Below the pieces are notes generated by a model. It had not been told where the DNA came from. It did not search any database and saw only the letters and a program-made list of their open reading frames with translations. Positions 22,866 to 34,131 of a DNA stretch of 64,000 bases are shown in pieces. The translations under genes and the position numbers were made by a program. Source of the DNA: Haematobia irritans (taxonomy: Eukaryota; Arthropoda; Insecta; Diptera; Muscidae); the NCBI RefSeq assembly GCF_050003625.1, contig NC_134400.1, forward strand, positions 55,680,066 to 55,744,065, read 5' to 3'. How positions within the stretch are numbered: the first letter of the stretch is position 1; each line of letters starts with the position of its first letter.

Positions 22866-24183
22866 GTACGATTGTGGAATAATTTACCAATTAGTCCGCG
22901 AACGCAGCACTTATTCCCTCAATTCAAGAGGGATCAAAAAAAGTGAACTCTCTATTTCACTAAAGCCAATTATACTTTATTTTTTTAGTTCATGGAATTA
23001 TTATGTTTGTAAAAAGTTTCCTTTACCCCTTCTGTACGTGATGTGGTCCCGCTGGACTTTTTTGATTTTTATTCCTAAATAACTTTATCTTTTGCATGAT
23101 TTGCAGCGTGATGGTTTATGACTTCTTGTATTAGAGTGATTTAAGTTGAAAACTGTAAATTTTTATGTGATTGAATCATTAAATCGGTTTTTATTGGTAT
23201 TTTAAAAAGTTTAGTGCGATTCTGCGTGATGAGGTCCATTGGGACCTACCACTAATTGCATTAGTGGTTTTAGCGCAGTTTAAAAAGTTGCATAAAGATA
23301 ATGCGATTTTTGTATTTGGAACAATTAACAACAATAACATCCTTTCAGAAAATACCATTATTTAGAAGAACTTGTCATTTTTGAAGTTTCCATTGGTTTC
23401 ATTGCTTCATAGTACATAATTTTATGTGTTCCGAGGATATATCCACTATAGCGAAACTACAAGTGGAAAAAAAAGTTATTTGAACTTCATAGAAATCATG
23501 GTCGATCTAAGTTTTTATATTTCTATACATATTCCAGACCCATAGTCTCCTGGAATTTGGCCAAATGTTCCTCAATTTTGACCAAGTTTGAAGCAACCAC
23601 TGCACATAATACTGCGAACAAAACGAACGTCACTACAAAAAATCGTTTTGTTTTTCTTTCAAAAATCCAGTTTGTTCAGAACATTCAACTTCTAAAACAA
23701 TATATTGTTGCTTGGTACGTATAAGGATACTTATAGGTACCACGCCTGTGACAAACATCAGGGCCTCTAGAATACTAATCAAAAATTTAAACATTATCTG
23801 TATTCTATTAAAAATTAAAAAAAAAACTCTATATTTACAAACAAATATCTATATATGCAATTTGTGAGTCATAGAAGACTCCACCCATAGTAAATAGTCG
23901 AAAAATATCGTAGAGATAACCTACCATTCGTTTTTTGTTATAGGTCCCACGGGACCTTATCACGCATCCGGTGTTATCACATACACAAGGGCTACTCTAA
24001 TAATTTTTTGCGTACGTGAGTTAAATTAACTAAAACCGAGGAAAAAAATATACAAAAATGAAGCATAAAGATTAACCAAATTCGTGTCTTCCACAAAATA
24101 GTTCAGTATTTCTTTAAATTTCTAAATTTTACTACAAATGCGTTCATCATGAACTTCGTATGTCACAAAAGACATTCTTGCAA
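22866..24183. other. No gene seen; GGTCC/GGACC repeats
   Basis: An AT-rich stretch. A motif like GCGTGATGAGGTCC followed by GGGACCT occurs at 23035 (partial), 23223 and, inverted, at 23942. This suggests the ends of an unclassified TIR element of about 0.9 kb. A minus-strand stretch near 23560-23640 encodes a hydrophobic signal-like peptide but has no start codon. Confidence 0.4.
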
Positions 24184-26530
24184 TTTTTATACCCTCCATC
24201 ATAGGATGGGGGTATATTAACTTTGTCATTCCGTTTGTAACACATCGAAATATTGCTCTAAGACCCAATAAAGTATATATATTCTGGGTCGTGGTGAAAT
24301 TCTGAGTCGATCTAAGCATGTCCGTCCGTCCGTCCGTCCGTCCGTCTGTTGAAATCACGCTAACTTCCGAACGAAACAAGCTGTCGACTTGAAACTTGGC
24401 ACAAGTAGTTGTTATCGATGTAGGTCGTATGGTATTGAAAATGGGCCATATCGGTCCACTTTTACGTATAGCCCCCATATAAAGGGACCCCCAAATTTGC
24501 CTTGTGGAGCCTCTAACAGAAGCATATTTCATCCGATCCGGCTGAAATTTGGTATATGGTGTTGGTATATGGTCTCTAACAACCATGCAAAAATTGGTCC
24601 ACATCGGTCCATAATTATATATAGCCCCCATATAAACCGATCCCCTGATTTGGCTTGCGGAGCCTAAAAGAGAAGCAAATTTCATCCGATCCGGCTGAAA
24701 TTTGGTACATGGTGTTGGTATATGGTTTCTAACTACCGTGCAAAAACTGGTTCACATCGGTCCATAATTATATATAGCCCCCATATAAACCGATCCCCAG
24801 ATTTGGGTTGCGGAGCCTCAAAGAGAAGCAAATTTCATCCGATCCGCCTGAAATTTGGTACATGATATTGGTATATGGTCTCTAACAACTGTGCAAAAAT
24901 TGGTCCACATCGGTTCATAATTATATATAGCCCCCATATAAACCGATCCCCAGATTTGGCTTGCGAAGCCTCAAAGAGAAGCAAATTGCATCCGATCCGG
25001 CTGAAATTTGGTACATGGTATTGGTATATGGTATCTAACAACCATGCAAAAATTGGTCGATATCGGTCCTTAATTATATATAGCCCCCATATAAACCGAT
25101 CCCCAGATTTGGCTTGTGGAGCCTCTAAGAGAAGCGTATTTCATCCGATCCGGCTGAAATTTGGTACATGGTGTTGGTATATGGTCTCTAAGAATCATGC
25201 AAAAATTGGTCCACATCGGTCCATAATTATATATAGCCCCCATATAAACCGATCCCCAGATTTGGCTTGCGGAGCCTCAAAGAGAAGCAAATTTCATCCG
25301 ATCCGGCTGAAATTTGGTACATGATGTTGGTATATGGTCTCTAACAACCATGCAAAAATTGGTCCACATCGGCCCATAATTATATATAGACCCCATATAA
25401 ACCGATCTCCAGATTTGGCTTGCGAAGCCTCAAAGAGAAGCAAATTGCATCCGATCCGGCTGAAATTTGGTACATGGTATTGGTATATGCAAATTTTATC
25501 CGATCCGCCTGAAATTTGGTACATGATATTGGTATATGGTCTCTAACAACTATGCAAAAATTGGTCCACATCGGTTCATAATTATATATAGCCCCCATAT
25601 AAACCGATCCCCAGATTTGGCTTCCGAAGTTTCCAAGAGAAGCAAATTTCATCCAATCCGGTTGTAATTTGAAACATGGTGTTAGTATATGATATTTAAC
25701 AACCGTGCCAGAATTGGTCCATATCGGTCCATAATTATATATAGCCCCCATATAAAACGTTCTCCAGATTTGACCTCCGGAGCCTCTTGGAGGAGCAACC
25801 ATACCAAAATTGGTCCAATCACACAAAAATTGGTCCATATCGGTTCATAATCATGGTTGCCACTAGAGCCAAAAATAATCTACCAAAATTTTATTTCTAT
25901 AGAAAATTTTGTCAAAATTTTATTTCTAGAGAAAATTTTGTTAAAATTTCATAATAAAATTTTCATCATTGTCAAAATTTTATTTCTATAGAAAATTTTG
26001 TCAAAATTTTATTTCTATAGAAAATTTTGTTCAAATTTTATTCGGTTCATAATCATGGTGGCCACTCGAGCCAAAAATAATCTACCAAGATTTTATTTCT
26101 ATAGAAAATTTTGTCAAAAGTTTATTCTATAGAAAATTTTGTTAAAATTTTATTTCTGTAGAAATTTTTGTCAAAATTTTCTTTCAATAGAAAATTTTGT
26201 CAAAATTTTTATTTCTATAGAAAATTTTGTGAAAATTTTATTTCTATAGAAAATTTTGTTAAAATTTTATTTCTGTAGAAAATTTTGTCAAAATTATATG
26301 TATACTTTGTCGATCTTTTTTGATTTAATATATAGCACGTATGGACTTACATACAATTTAAAAGATGGTGTTAGGAGGTTTTAATATACCTTGCCATCGG
26401 CAAGCGTTACCGCAACTTAAGTAATTCGATTCTGGATGGCAGTGTTTAGAAGAAGTTTCTACGCAATCCATGATGGAGGGTACATAAGCTTCGGCCTGGC
26501 CGAACTTACGGCCGTATATAGTTGTTTTTT
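24184..26530 (+). mobile_element. DINE-like element, full-length copy
   Basis: Both termini are present. The 5' end is TTTTTATACCCTCCATCAT, followed by a CATAAAGTATATATATTC-like phrase and a (GTCC)n run at 24320-24348. About nine monomers of a 153-bp unit follow (AGCCCCCATATAAACC at 24776, 24929, 25082, 25235). Then come 'ggttgccactagagccaaaa', a 29-bp array (25870-26300) and the 3' hairpin CTTCGGCCTGGCC with GAACTTACGGCCGTATATAG. No protein is encoded. Long open frames inside the array arise because 153 is divisible by three. Confidence 0.75.
25870..26300. repeat. 29-bp palindromic tandem array
   Basis: About twelve units of TATTTCTATAGAAAATTTTG plus TCAAAATTT. The phrase 'ggttgccactcgagccaaaaa' is repeated inside it near 26050, showing an internal duplication of array plus leader. 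Confidence 0.85.
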
Positions 26531-27337
26531 ATTTTCTTTTGGTTTTTATCAAACTAAAACTAAATTTTGTTTTACAAGTTTATAATTTTTTCTTCTTTGT
26601 TGTTTCAATGTATGATGGATACTCAAGTAGTTCTAATTTTTTTTAGCGTTTATTTTGTTATTATATATGTAATTTTTTATGCTTTATATACCTTTTTACT
26701 AATGTGCGTTTGTACTCCTACACTGTAATTATAAGATTCAAATCTTGTTTATTTTTATTTTTTATAGATTTTATTTTTTGTAGGCATGTAGTTATTATTG
26801 TTATCTTTGTTATAAAACCCCTTGTTAACATTAAATTAGTATTTTAGTTTATTTTCAGGTCAGCTGAAAATGTATACCTCCGAATAGTCATCATAACTCA
26901 AGCGCCACATCAGAACCGCTTCCCGCACATATTCATTGACTTTGGAGTCAAAAATGTCCTAAAGACAGTATTGTAGCCCTGGTCAGAGAAGCATTTCGGC
27001 CGCAGACCATAGACATTCCAATGGGACTCAAGAATGACCAAAAAGGAGATTCATTGTTTCCATTTTTACCGCACAATGGCCACCAAAATATTCAAGTTCC
27101 CGTCCTTTGGACTTGGAGAAATTTTTACTAAAACATAATAATTGTCATGAACTAAAATAGAGTTGAATTGGCTTGCCCCTGAAGAGTTCACTTTTTTTTT
27201 AGTGAAGTCAGAATTCGTGTCAAATGTGGCCAATTCGAACAAATCTAAACTGATTCTAAATGATGTTAAATACACTTTCGATTGAAGTTAATCTTTTATT
27301 TTTTTGAGAGTACATTCATGAATGGAAATTCTATAGC
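26531..27337. other. No gene recognised
   Basis: AT-rich, with a more GC-balanced patch at 26880-27090 that is open in short pieces on the minus strand. I see no known motif or repeat. Confidence 0.4.
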
Positions 27338-28527
27338 AAAAATAACAGTATATAGGGCCCTAAGTTCTGCCAGGGCGAATCTTATGTACCTTCCACCATG
27401 GATTGCATAGAAACTTCTACTAAAGACCGTCATCCACATTCGAATTACTTGGGTTGTAGTAATACTTGTCGATGGCAAGGCATCTTAAAACGTCTTAACA
27501 TTGTCTTCTAGACAATGTTGATACAAAAAAAGCAAAGTATATAATTCAGTTCTTTGCCGGTATATAACATAGGGGTGTCTATAAATAATTACGGACCGAT
27601 ATGAACTATGTTATTGCGCGGTAATTAGAGAGCCAGAAGTGTAATATGGGGATCGCTTTTTATGCGGGCTATATAGAATTATGAACCAATTTTTGTGTGA
27701 TTGGAGATCGATTTATCTGGGTGCGGTTGTTAGGGTCCATATGCTAATACAAAATTTTAACTGATTCGGATGAAATTTGCTCCACCAAGAAGATCCAAAA
27801 GCCAAATCTGGGGATCGGTTTACATGGGGGATATATATATTTATGGACCGATATGAACCAATGTTTGCAAGGGTCTTAGAAACCATATACTAACGTAAAG
27901 TACAAAATTTCAACTCTTCGGATGAAATTTGCTCCTCCTAGATGTTCCGGAGATCAAATCTGGGGATCGGTTTATATGGGGGCTATATATAATTATGGAC
28001 CGATATATACCAACATTTGCATGGTTGTTAGAGACCTTATACTAACATCACGTACCAAATTTCAGCCGGATCGGATGAATTTTGCTCCTCCAAGAGGATT
28101 CACAAGCAAAATCTGGCGATCTGTTTATATGGGGGCTACATATAATTATGGACCGATATGGGCCAATTTTGGTATGGTTGTTAGAGGCCATATATAAACC
28201 GGATCGGATGAAATTTGCTTCTCTAAGAGGCTATTGGGTTTATATGGGGTGATACGTGAAAGTGGTCCTATATGGCCCATTTGCAATACCATTCGACCTA
28301 CATTAATAACAACTACTTATGCCAAGTTTCGAGTCGATAGCTTGTTTCGTTCGGAAGTTTTCTACGTAATTTGAACAGACCGACGGACATCGCTAGATCG
28401 ACTCAGAATTTCACCACGACCCAGAATATACATATATACTTTAAGGGGTCTTATACCAATATTTCGAAGTATTACAAACGGAATGACAATGTTAATAAAC
28501 TTCCATCCTATTGTGGAGGGTATAAAT
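27338..28527 (-). mobile_element. DINE-like element, both ends present
   Basis: The 3' hairpin end (GTATATAGGGCCCTAAGTTC) is decayed. It is followed by CCACCATGGATTGCATAG, about four 153-bp-type monomers and the 5' end TTGTGGAGGGTATAAAT. No 29-bp array is present, so the array is dispensable. Confidence 0.75.
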
Positions 28528-29074
28528 ATATTACACCAAACCTTAAAAACCTTGGACCCCTATGTGATATTCATAGGATGACGAGGTTATCGTTAAAAAA
28601 GTGTAAAATGACAGGCAAATGCCCAATATAATTGAATAAACTTTTTATTGTACTCAAATTTTTTCGCAAATAATAACATTTTGTATGGATAATGCAACTG
28701 CTTTTAAATCACTATTCTCATATTAATTTCCTACTTTATTTGATTTTTTAAAACAAAGGCTTTGAATAAAAGGCAAAAAAAATGTTTTGCTCACTTAATA
28801 ATTAAATCAGTAATAAACTTTTTGCATTCGATCCACTATATGGTCTTTCCTAGAACATACAATGGATTTACCTGGATGATTTTATTTTAAAGTTTTTAAT
28901 TCATTCAGAGTTTCATAATTGAATTTAATATTTGAAAGAGCAGTCAATATTGCCACAATGCCAAATGCCGACAAAAATTGGCAGTGGGGAAAGTGATTCG
29001 TCGATACATTAAATTATTACTCGGAGAACGAAATGATGTGGAATGGCAAAAACATAATCAACATGGGATTTATA
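28528..29074. other. No gene seen
   Basis: AT-rich low-copy sequence. No motif or repeat was recognised. Confidence 0.4.
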
Positions 29075-29452
29075 ACAAACACTGCACTCACAGGAAAAAA
29101 TATCACCATTAAAACGTTGATTGTATATGAAAACGTAATCAATTAAAGTTTGAACTAATACATTTAATTTTTTAATCAAATTAAAAATGAAGTCAATTAT
29201 AAAAATGATTGAACATTTTTACACTTTTATCAATCAAATAAATAACTGAGTTTTTCTACCAAAAACAATTAACTTTTTAATTGAACCAACTAAGAAATTA
29301 ATTGAGATTGCCGAAGAAATCAATAAGTTGTTTAACCAAGAATGTTTTTATTTCGATTTAATACTGTGATCAATACTATCAATATCGTGATTGAAGAAAT
29401 TTCAATTAAAAACTTAATTGGATCAATTAAATCAAATTAAATGAATCATGAA
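29075..29452. repeat. Relative of the 2.1-kb element ends
   Basis: It is dense in AATCAATTAA, TTAATTGA and GATTGAA motifs like the subterminal parts of 20754-22863, but diverged and much shorter. Confidence 0.5.
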
Positions 29453-29699
29453 ACAAGTATATGTCCTGTACCCTCTACTATGGTCGGGGAACAAAGATCT
29501 ACTAATGGCTGTCATCCACAATTGAATTACGTGGGTGTTACCACAACCCGTTGGTAAGGTAAAGTTTTATTTTTAAAATTGTCTCCTAAAGTTAGACCAT
29601 ATGGGATCAACGTTGAAAAGAAAAACGAGAGGCTTACCTATATAAGCCTCTTTAGCTCTTGAACGTTGTATATAGAGGTGGGTCTATAAATAATTATGC
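29453..29699 (-). mobile_element. Decayed DINE-like 3' end
   Basis: AAACAAGTATATG, 'gtcatccacaattgaattac' and 'gtgggtgttaccacaac' correspond to the GGCCGTAAG-type terminus region of other copies. The hairpin itself is gone. Confidence 0.5.
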
Positions 29700-30175
29700 A
29701 CCAATAGTAATTTCTCAATAATGCTGACCAGTTAATGCAATGCGGCCTTAGTAGACTTGCCGAGATCAATCTTGAATAGATAAGATAAATATCTATCTAT
29801 CGAAGCCTTAAGAAGGAAAGAGAACAAGCTGATTGGCTGGAAATGGTTCGCACTCTAGTGAAAAGATTTTCCCGCTTTAGGTATGAAAACGACTTTTGTT
29901 GCCCACCCCTAAGTTGAAAATTCTGTCAGTAACTGCATGTAATTCCGCCGGAGTTTGACCGTTTCGTCTCTATGGTACTGTCAGAGGACGGTTCAGCGTC
30001 TCTTCGCTGGACGTTGTCTACCTTCCGTTTGGAATCCTCGAACGTATTCTCAATACTATCTACAGTAATCATTCCAACAGTTGTGCTGAGCCCTTCTCAG
30101 TTCTCGCTTATATCCTCTCAGATTTATCTTGTAAGCGCCAGTCCTCCTGAGCTCTTGTGGACATTGTCCTGTTAA
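29700..30175 (-). pseudogene. LINE ORF2 fragment (EN-RT linker and RT start)
   Basis: Minus-strand frames give INLRGYKRELRRAQHNCWND, the linker common in Jockey/LOA/R1-type ORF2. After shifts they give VVFIPKAGKSFHSS with ISLFSFLLK, the first RT box. Several stops are present. It ends directly at the Gypsy LTR (30182), which probably inserted into it. Confidence 0.65.
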
Positions 30176-30593
30176 AGAGCTTGTAACGACGGGGTTTCCC
30201 ACTACTGGCTGGGGTAAGGCTCTCGATGGCCAGGGTACTTCACAGAAATTTATTCTGGAGACTGAGATAAGAAGAAGGCGTGATTGTTACGGTTTTAAGG
30301 TAAGAATCTTTATTTGTCGTTAGGAGTTATAGTACAATGATAAGCCTTAATAGAACGGGCGGTAATTATGTGATGGTGGCCTCGGGGTTTAAAGCGGTTG
30401 AGACCTACCGGTCCTCAACTTGTGTGCGGTACTCGTATCGTCTTTTCACGGTAGAGTGGTGATGCGGTGACTTCGGGAGAGCTGAGCACTACTCCGGGGA
30501 TTGTCTGCTGGGGTAAGGCTCTCGATGGCCAGGGTACTTCACAGAAATTTATTCTGGAGACTGAGATAAGAAGAAGGCGTGATTGTTACCTGT

Positions 30594-31560
30594 CTTTGGA
30601 GTAGGGAAGGATAAGGGAAAGGTAGAAAGAAGGAGGGAACACGTGGCTAGGGTGGTCGCACACCCCTAGCTTTGGAATAGGGAAAATAGGAACACGTGAC
30701 TAGAGTGGTCGCACACCTCTAGTTGTGGGATCAACGGAAAAGGGAAAGATAGGAACACGTGGCTAGGGTGGTCGCACACCCCTAGCTTTGGAATAGGGAA
30801 AGATAGGAACACGTGACTAGCGTGGACGCACACACCTAGCTTTGGAGTAGGGAAGGATAAGGGAAAGGTAGAAAGAAGGAGTAGGAGGGAACACGTGGCT
30901 AGGGTGGTCGCACACCCCTAGCTTTGGAATAGGGAAAAATAGGAACACGTGACTAGAGTGGTCGCACACCTCTAGTTGTGGGATCAAGGGAAAAGGGAAA
31001 GATAGGAACACGTGGCTAGGGTGGTCGCACACCCCTAGCTTTGGAATAGGGAAAGATAGGAACACGTGACTAGAGTGGTCGCACACCCCTAGCTTTGGAG
31101 TAGGGATAAGGGAAAGGTAGGAAGAAGGAGTAGGAAGGAACAAGTGGCTATGGTGGTCGCACACCCATAGCTTTGAAATAGGGAAAGATAGGAACACGTG
31201 ACTAGAGTGGTCGCACACCTCTAGTTGTGGGATTAAGGGAAAAGGGAAAGATAGGAACCCGTGGCTAGAGTGGTCGCACACCTCTAGCTTCGGAGCAGGG
31301 AAGGATAAGGGAAAGAAGGAGTAGGAAGGAACACTTGGCTAGGGTGGTCGCACACCCCTAGCTTTGGAATAGGGAAAGATAGGAACACGTGACTAGAGTG
31401 GTCGCACACCTCTAGCTTTGGAATAGGGAAATATAGGAACATGTGACTAGAGTGGTCGCACACCTCTAGTTGTGGGATTAAGGAAAAAGGGAAAGATAGG
31501 AACACGTGGCTAGAGTGGTCGCACACCTCTAGCTTCGGAGCAGGGAAGGATAAGGGAAAG
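30594..31560. repeat. LTR minisatellite, ~54-bp unit (left)
   Basis: The units contain ACACGTG, CTAG, GTGGTCGCACACC, CTAG and a GGAATAGGGAAAGATA spacer. The base unit is 54 bp with a longer variant of about 80 bp. Because 54 is a multiple of three, the minus strand stays open through many units (CDHSSHVFLSFPIPKLGV). This is a by-product, not evidence of a gene. Confidence 0.92.
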
Positions 31561-31863
31561 GTAGGGGTAATAGGAGCTTGCTACTGATTCTACATTAACT
31601 ACGTCGTGTCTCTACCAAGTTCTTCTGGGAACCACTTACCACGTCGACGTGTCCTTCTTGGCTGCTGTTGAATGACTCCCCATCTCACACAGTGCACGCC
31701 TCTTATACTTTTCCTCGTCACGCGTTCTAACGGCAACTTGTTTATTTCTAAACGTAATAGGTGTTGCTCCCTTATGATGTTGTTGGTTTATAACGGTAAC
31801 TTGTTTATTCCAATTGTTTATGCTTTGTTACAGTATTATTACTGCCCTAACTTATTCTTATAA

Positions 31864-32545
31864 CAAAACAAATATATACGGCCGTAAGTTCGGCCAGGCC
31901 GAAGCTTATGTACACTCCACCATGGATTGCGTAGAAACTTCTACTGAAGACTGTCATCCACAATCGAATTACTTGGGTTGCGGTAACACTTGCCGATGGC
32001 AAGGTATCTTAAAACTTCCTAACACCGTAATATATACCACATAGTCCATACGTGGTATATATTAAACTAAAAAAGGCCTATTAAATACGTATATAATTAA
32101 GTTTAAAGTTTCTATAGAAATAAAATTTTGACAACATTTTCTATAGAAGTAAAATTTGGAAAAAAATTTTCTATAGAAATAAAATTTGGAAAAAAAATCT
32201 ATAGAAATAAAATTTTGACAAAAATTTCTATAGAAATACAATTTTGACAAAATTTTCTATAGAAATAAAATTTTGACAAAATTTTCTATAGAAATAAAAT
32301 TTTAACAAAATTTTCTATAGAAATAACATTTTGACAATGTTTTCCATAAAACTAAAATTTTGTTAGATTATTTTTGGCTCGAGTGGCAACCATGAATATG
32401 AACCGATATGGACCAATTTTTTGTGATTGGGGATCGGCTATATATAACTATAGACCGTTATGGACCAATTTTGGCATGGATATCTGGGGAACGGTTTATA
32501 TGGGGGCTATATATAATTATGGACCGATATGGATATGGATATAGG
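31864..32545 (-). mobile_element. DINE-like copy nested in the LTR
   Basis: The terminus ACGGCCGTAAGTTCGGCC with AGGCCGAAGC, a 29-bp array (32105-32345) and one partial 153-bp monomer are present. The 5' end is missing. Confidence 0.75.
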
Positions 32546-32764
32546 TATTACATTCTTATTATGAACACAATTTATCTTATATATTTAATAAAGAACCCAT
32601 TTAACTTAAATATAACGCAAATTGAATATTAATAAAACTAAACAATTCAAAATAAAAATTAAAGGGATTCCTCAAATATATAAAAAAAGTAACAACATAA
32701 ATGCAAAATTCTTGTGAAAAGGTGTGGCTGGAAACGAGGGTCACCGACTTCCAGCGTCACATAG

Positions 32765-32775
32765 CTTCCCCTCCC
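32765..32775 (-). other. Polypurine tract
   Basis: On the minus strand GGGAGGGGAAG lies three bases before the 3' LTR (TGTGACGCTGG), the expected site for plus-strand priming. Confidence 0.8.
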
Positions 32776-32777
32776 GA

Positions 32778-34087
32778 TTAACCTTTAGGTCCGTCGTGTA
32801 ACGACAACTTGGCCTCGTCGTCCCACCATGATCCTGTACCCAGGCCACGGACGTCAACTAGCCACTTGTGTATGGTGTGGGGAACAACTCTAACAGCATC
32901 ACGGACATGGGGCTGCAGTTCTCGGCGCACATCGTCCGTCAGTTCCAGCCTAGTTTCGTACGCCACATCCTTCTCCTCCGGCCGTGGGGTATCACGTTGA
33001 CGCTTTGGATGTGTATGGGTGACCGCTCCCGGCGGGTAGTCTAGAGTCGGGCATTTGTGCGGGCCGGTCGAGTTTCCCCATCCGACTCGGTAGACTCTTC
33101 ATAGCCCAGTGATGGCATGGTTGGGTTTCCTGGCTGAACAGCCGCTGGCTTTGTGGCCTCCGTCCCAGCGAAAGGCTGCGGGTACCATGTTTCGGGCAGT
33201 GATGGTGGCGTCAGGGATAGCCCATAGTCCCAGAGATCGTCCACCGTAAGTCCTCTACCAGGCGTCAGCGGGACCCCGTTGAGACAGTATGGCCCAGTGA
33301 GGGAGTTGCGACTAGGCGACGTCAGGAGCATGTCGTAGTCGTCGTTCTCCCACATCTCGACAAGTTGCGTAAGCGGGGCCCTGAGTTGTTGGCCAATGCT
33401 TCGTGGGCTGTCTACGATGGTTCGATTCCGTATGTTGGCCGACGGTTCAACGGGTGCATGAGATGGTTCGTCGTCTGATGAGATACAAATTATGTCCTCC
33501 ATTTCCCTTCCTGCAGCTGTCGTGGAGCCGGGAAATCTAATTGGTTGGCTTGTTCCCGCTGCGTCTGAGACTAGTTTCCGCACGAGTATGCTGCGCGGCT
33601 TGATTGCGGCCAGGGTGACGGCCTGCCTATCTTGGAATTCTTGCCACAGCTGTTTGTAATAGGCTTTTGTACGCACCGTTTGTCGCTTTTCCGCCGGCTT
33701 TGCAGAGGAATGGTGGGCGGCGCGCTTTGAAACCGTGGAATCTGTCCGGCGACGGCGCGATGGGCGCGTTGGTAGACCGGAGACTTCATTGGGTTCTGAT
33801 GGCATTATCGTTGCTTGGCTTGGAATGATGCGTTCCGCTATCTTCGTGGTCGTTGACTTTACCTTTGGCCGAGCTTTTGGAAAGCTGATTACCTCGTACG
33901 GTCCCTCGTACTTCGCAGCGAGTTTCGCTGCAAAATTGTCAACTGCTTTAGACAGCGGGTGTTGTCGCACCAGGACGAGATCGCCAACTGCGGGCCGCCA
34001 GGGCCGACGCCGCAGATTGTAGTGCCGTCTCTGATCCTGACCTGCGCGTCCCAGGTGCGTTCGGACGATTTGATACACCTCTTGCAA
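32778..34087 (-). pseudogene. Gypsy pol C-terminus with long extension
   Basis: This is the part of pol after the integrase core. Residues 1-70 of the open frame (34087 down) carry GDLVLVRQHPLSK and the GPY motif (KYEGPYEV, residues 58-66), which help integrase contact DNA. The extension is unusual: a basic patch RPSRRRRT (about 108-115) that could serve as nuclear localisation signal, and IICISSDDE (about 199-207), which has the hydrophobic-then-acidic form of a SUMO-interacting motif. A shift near 33041 moves the frame. The final part ends at 32778, just before the PPT. The function of the extension is not established. Confidence 0.75.
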
Positions 34088-34131
34088 CTCGTTTGCCTTT
34101 TGATGAGGATCCTTCGGAGCGCCCCCCGTCC

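Larger units (their letters stand above)
30182..32761 (-). repeat. 3' LTR of the large Gypsy element
   Basis: TGTAAC to GTCACA. It contains the minisatellite, an 83-bp internal duplication (30208-30290 repeated at 30507-30589) and a nested DINE-like fragment at 31864-32545. The stretch around the fragment has extra sequence not present in the other LTR. Confidence 0.9.

Noticed and set aside
23560..23640. Signal-peptide-like hydrophobic peptide on the minus strand
   Set aside because: No start codon and stops close upstream; probably chance.
24122..25838. Long frames on both strands (up to about 187 codons)
   Set aside because: They are generated by the 153-bp tandem monomer, have no start context or known domain, and the same frames recur in every DINE-like array.
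26880..27090. GC-balanced patch as a possible exon
   Set aside because: Short frames only, no splice context and no recognised motif.
29972..30175. Plus-strand 67-codon frame
   Set aside because: The opposite strand carries a recognisable LINE ORF2 linker; the plus frame is its shadow.
30817..31526. Minus-strand frames with repeated CDHSSHVFLSFP units
   Set aside because: The LTR minisatellite unit of 54 bp is divisible by three; unit-length variants break the frame and nothing suggests translation.
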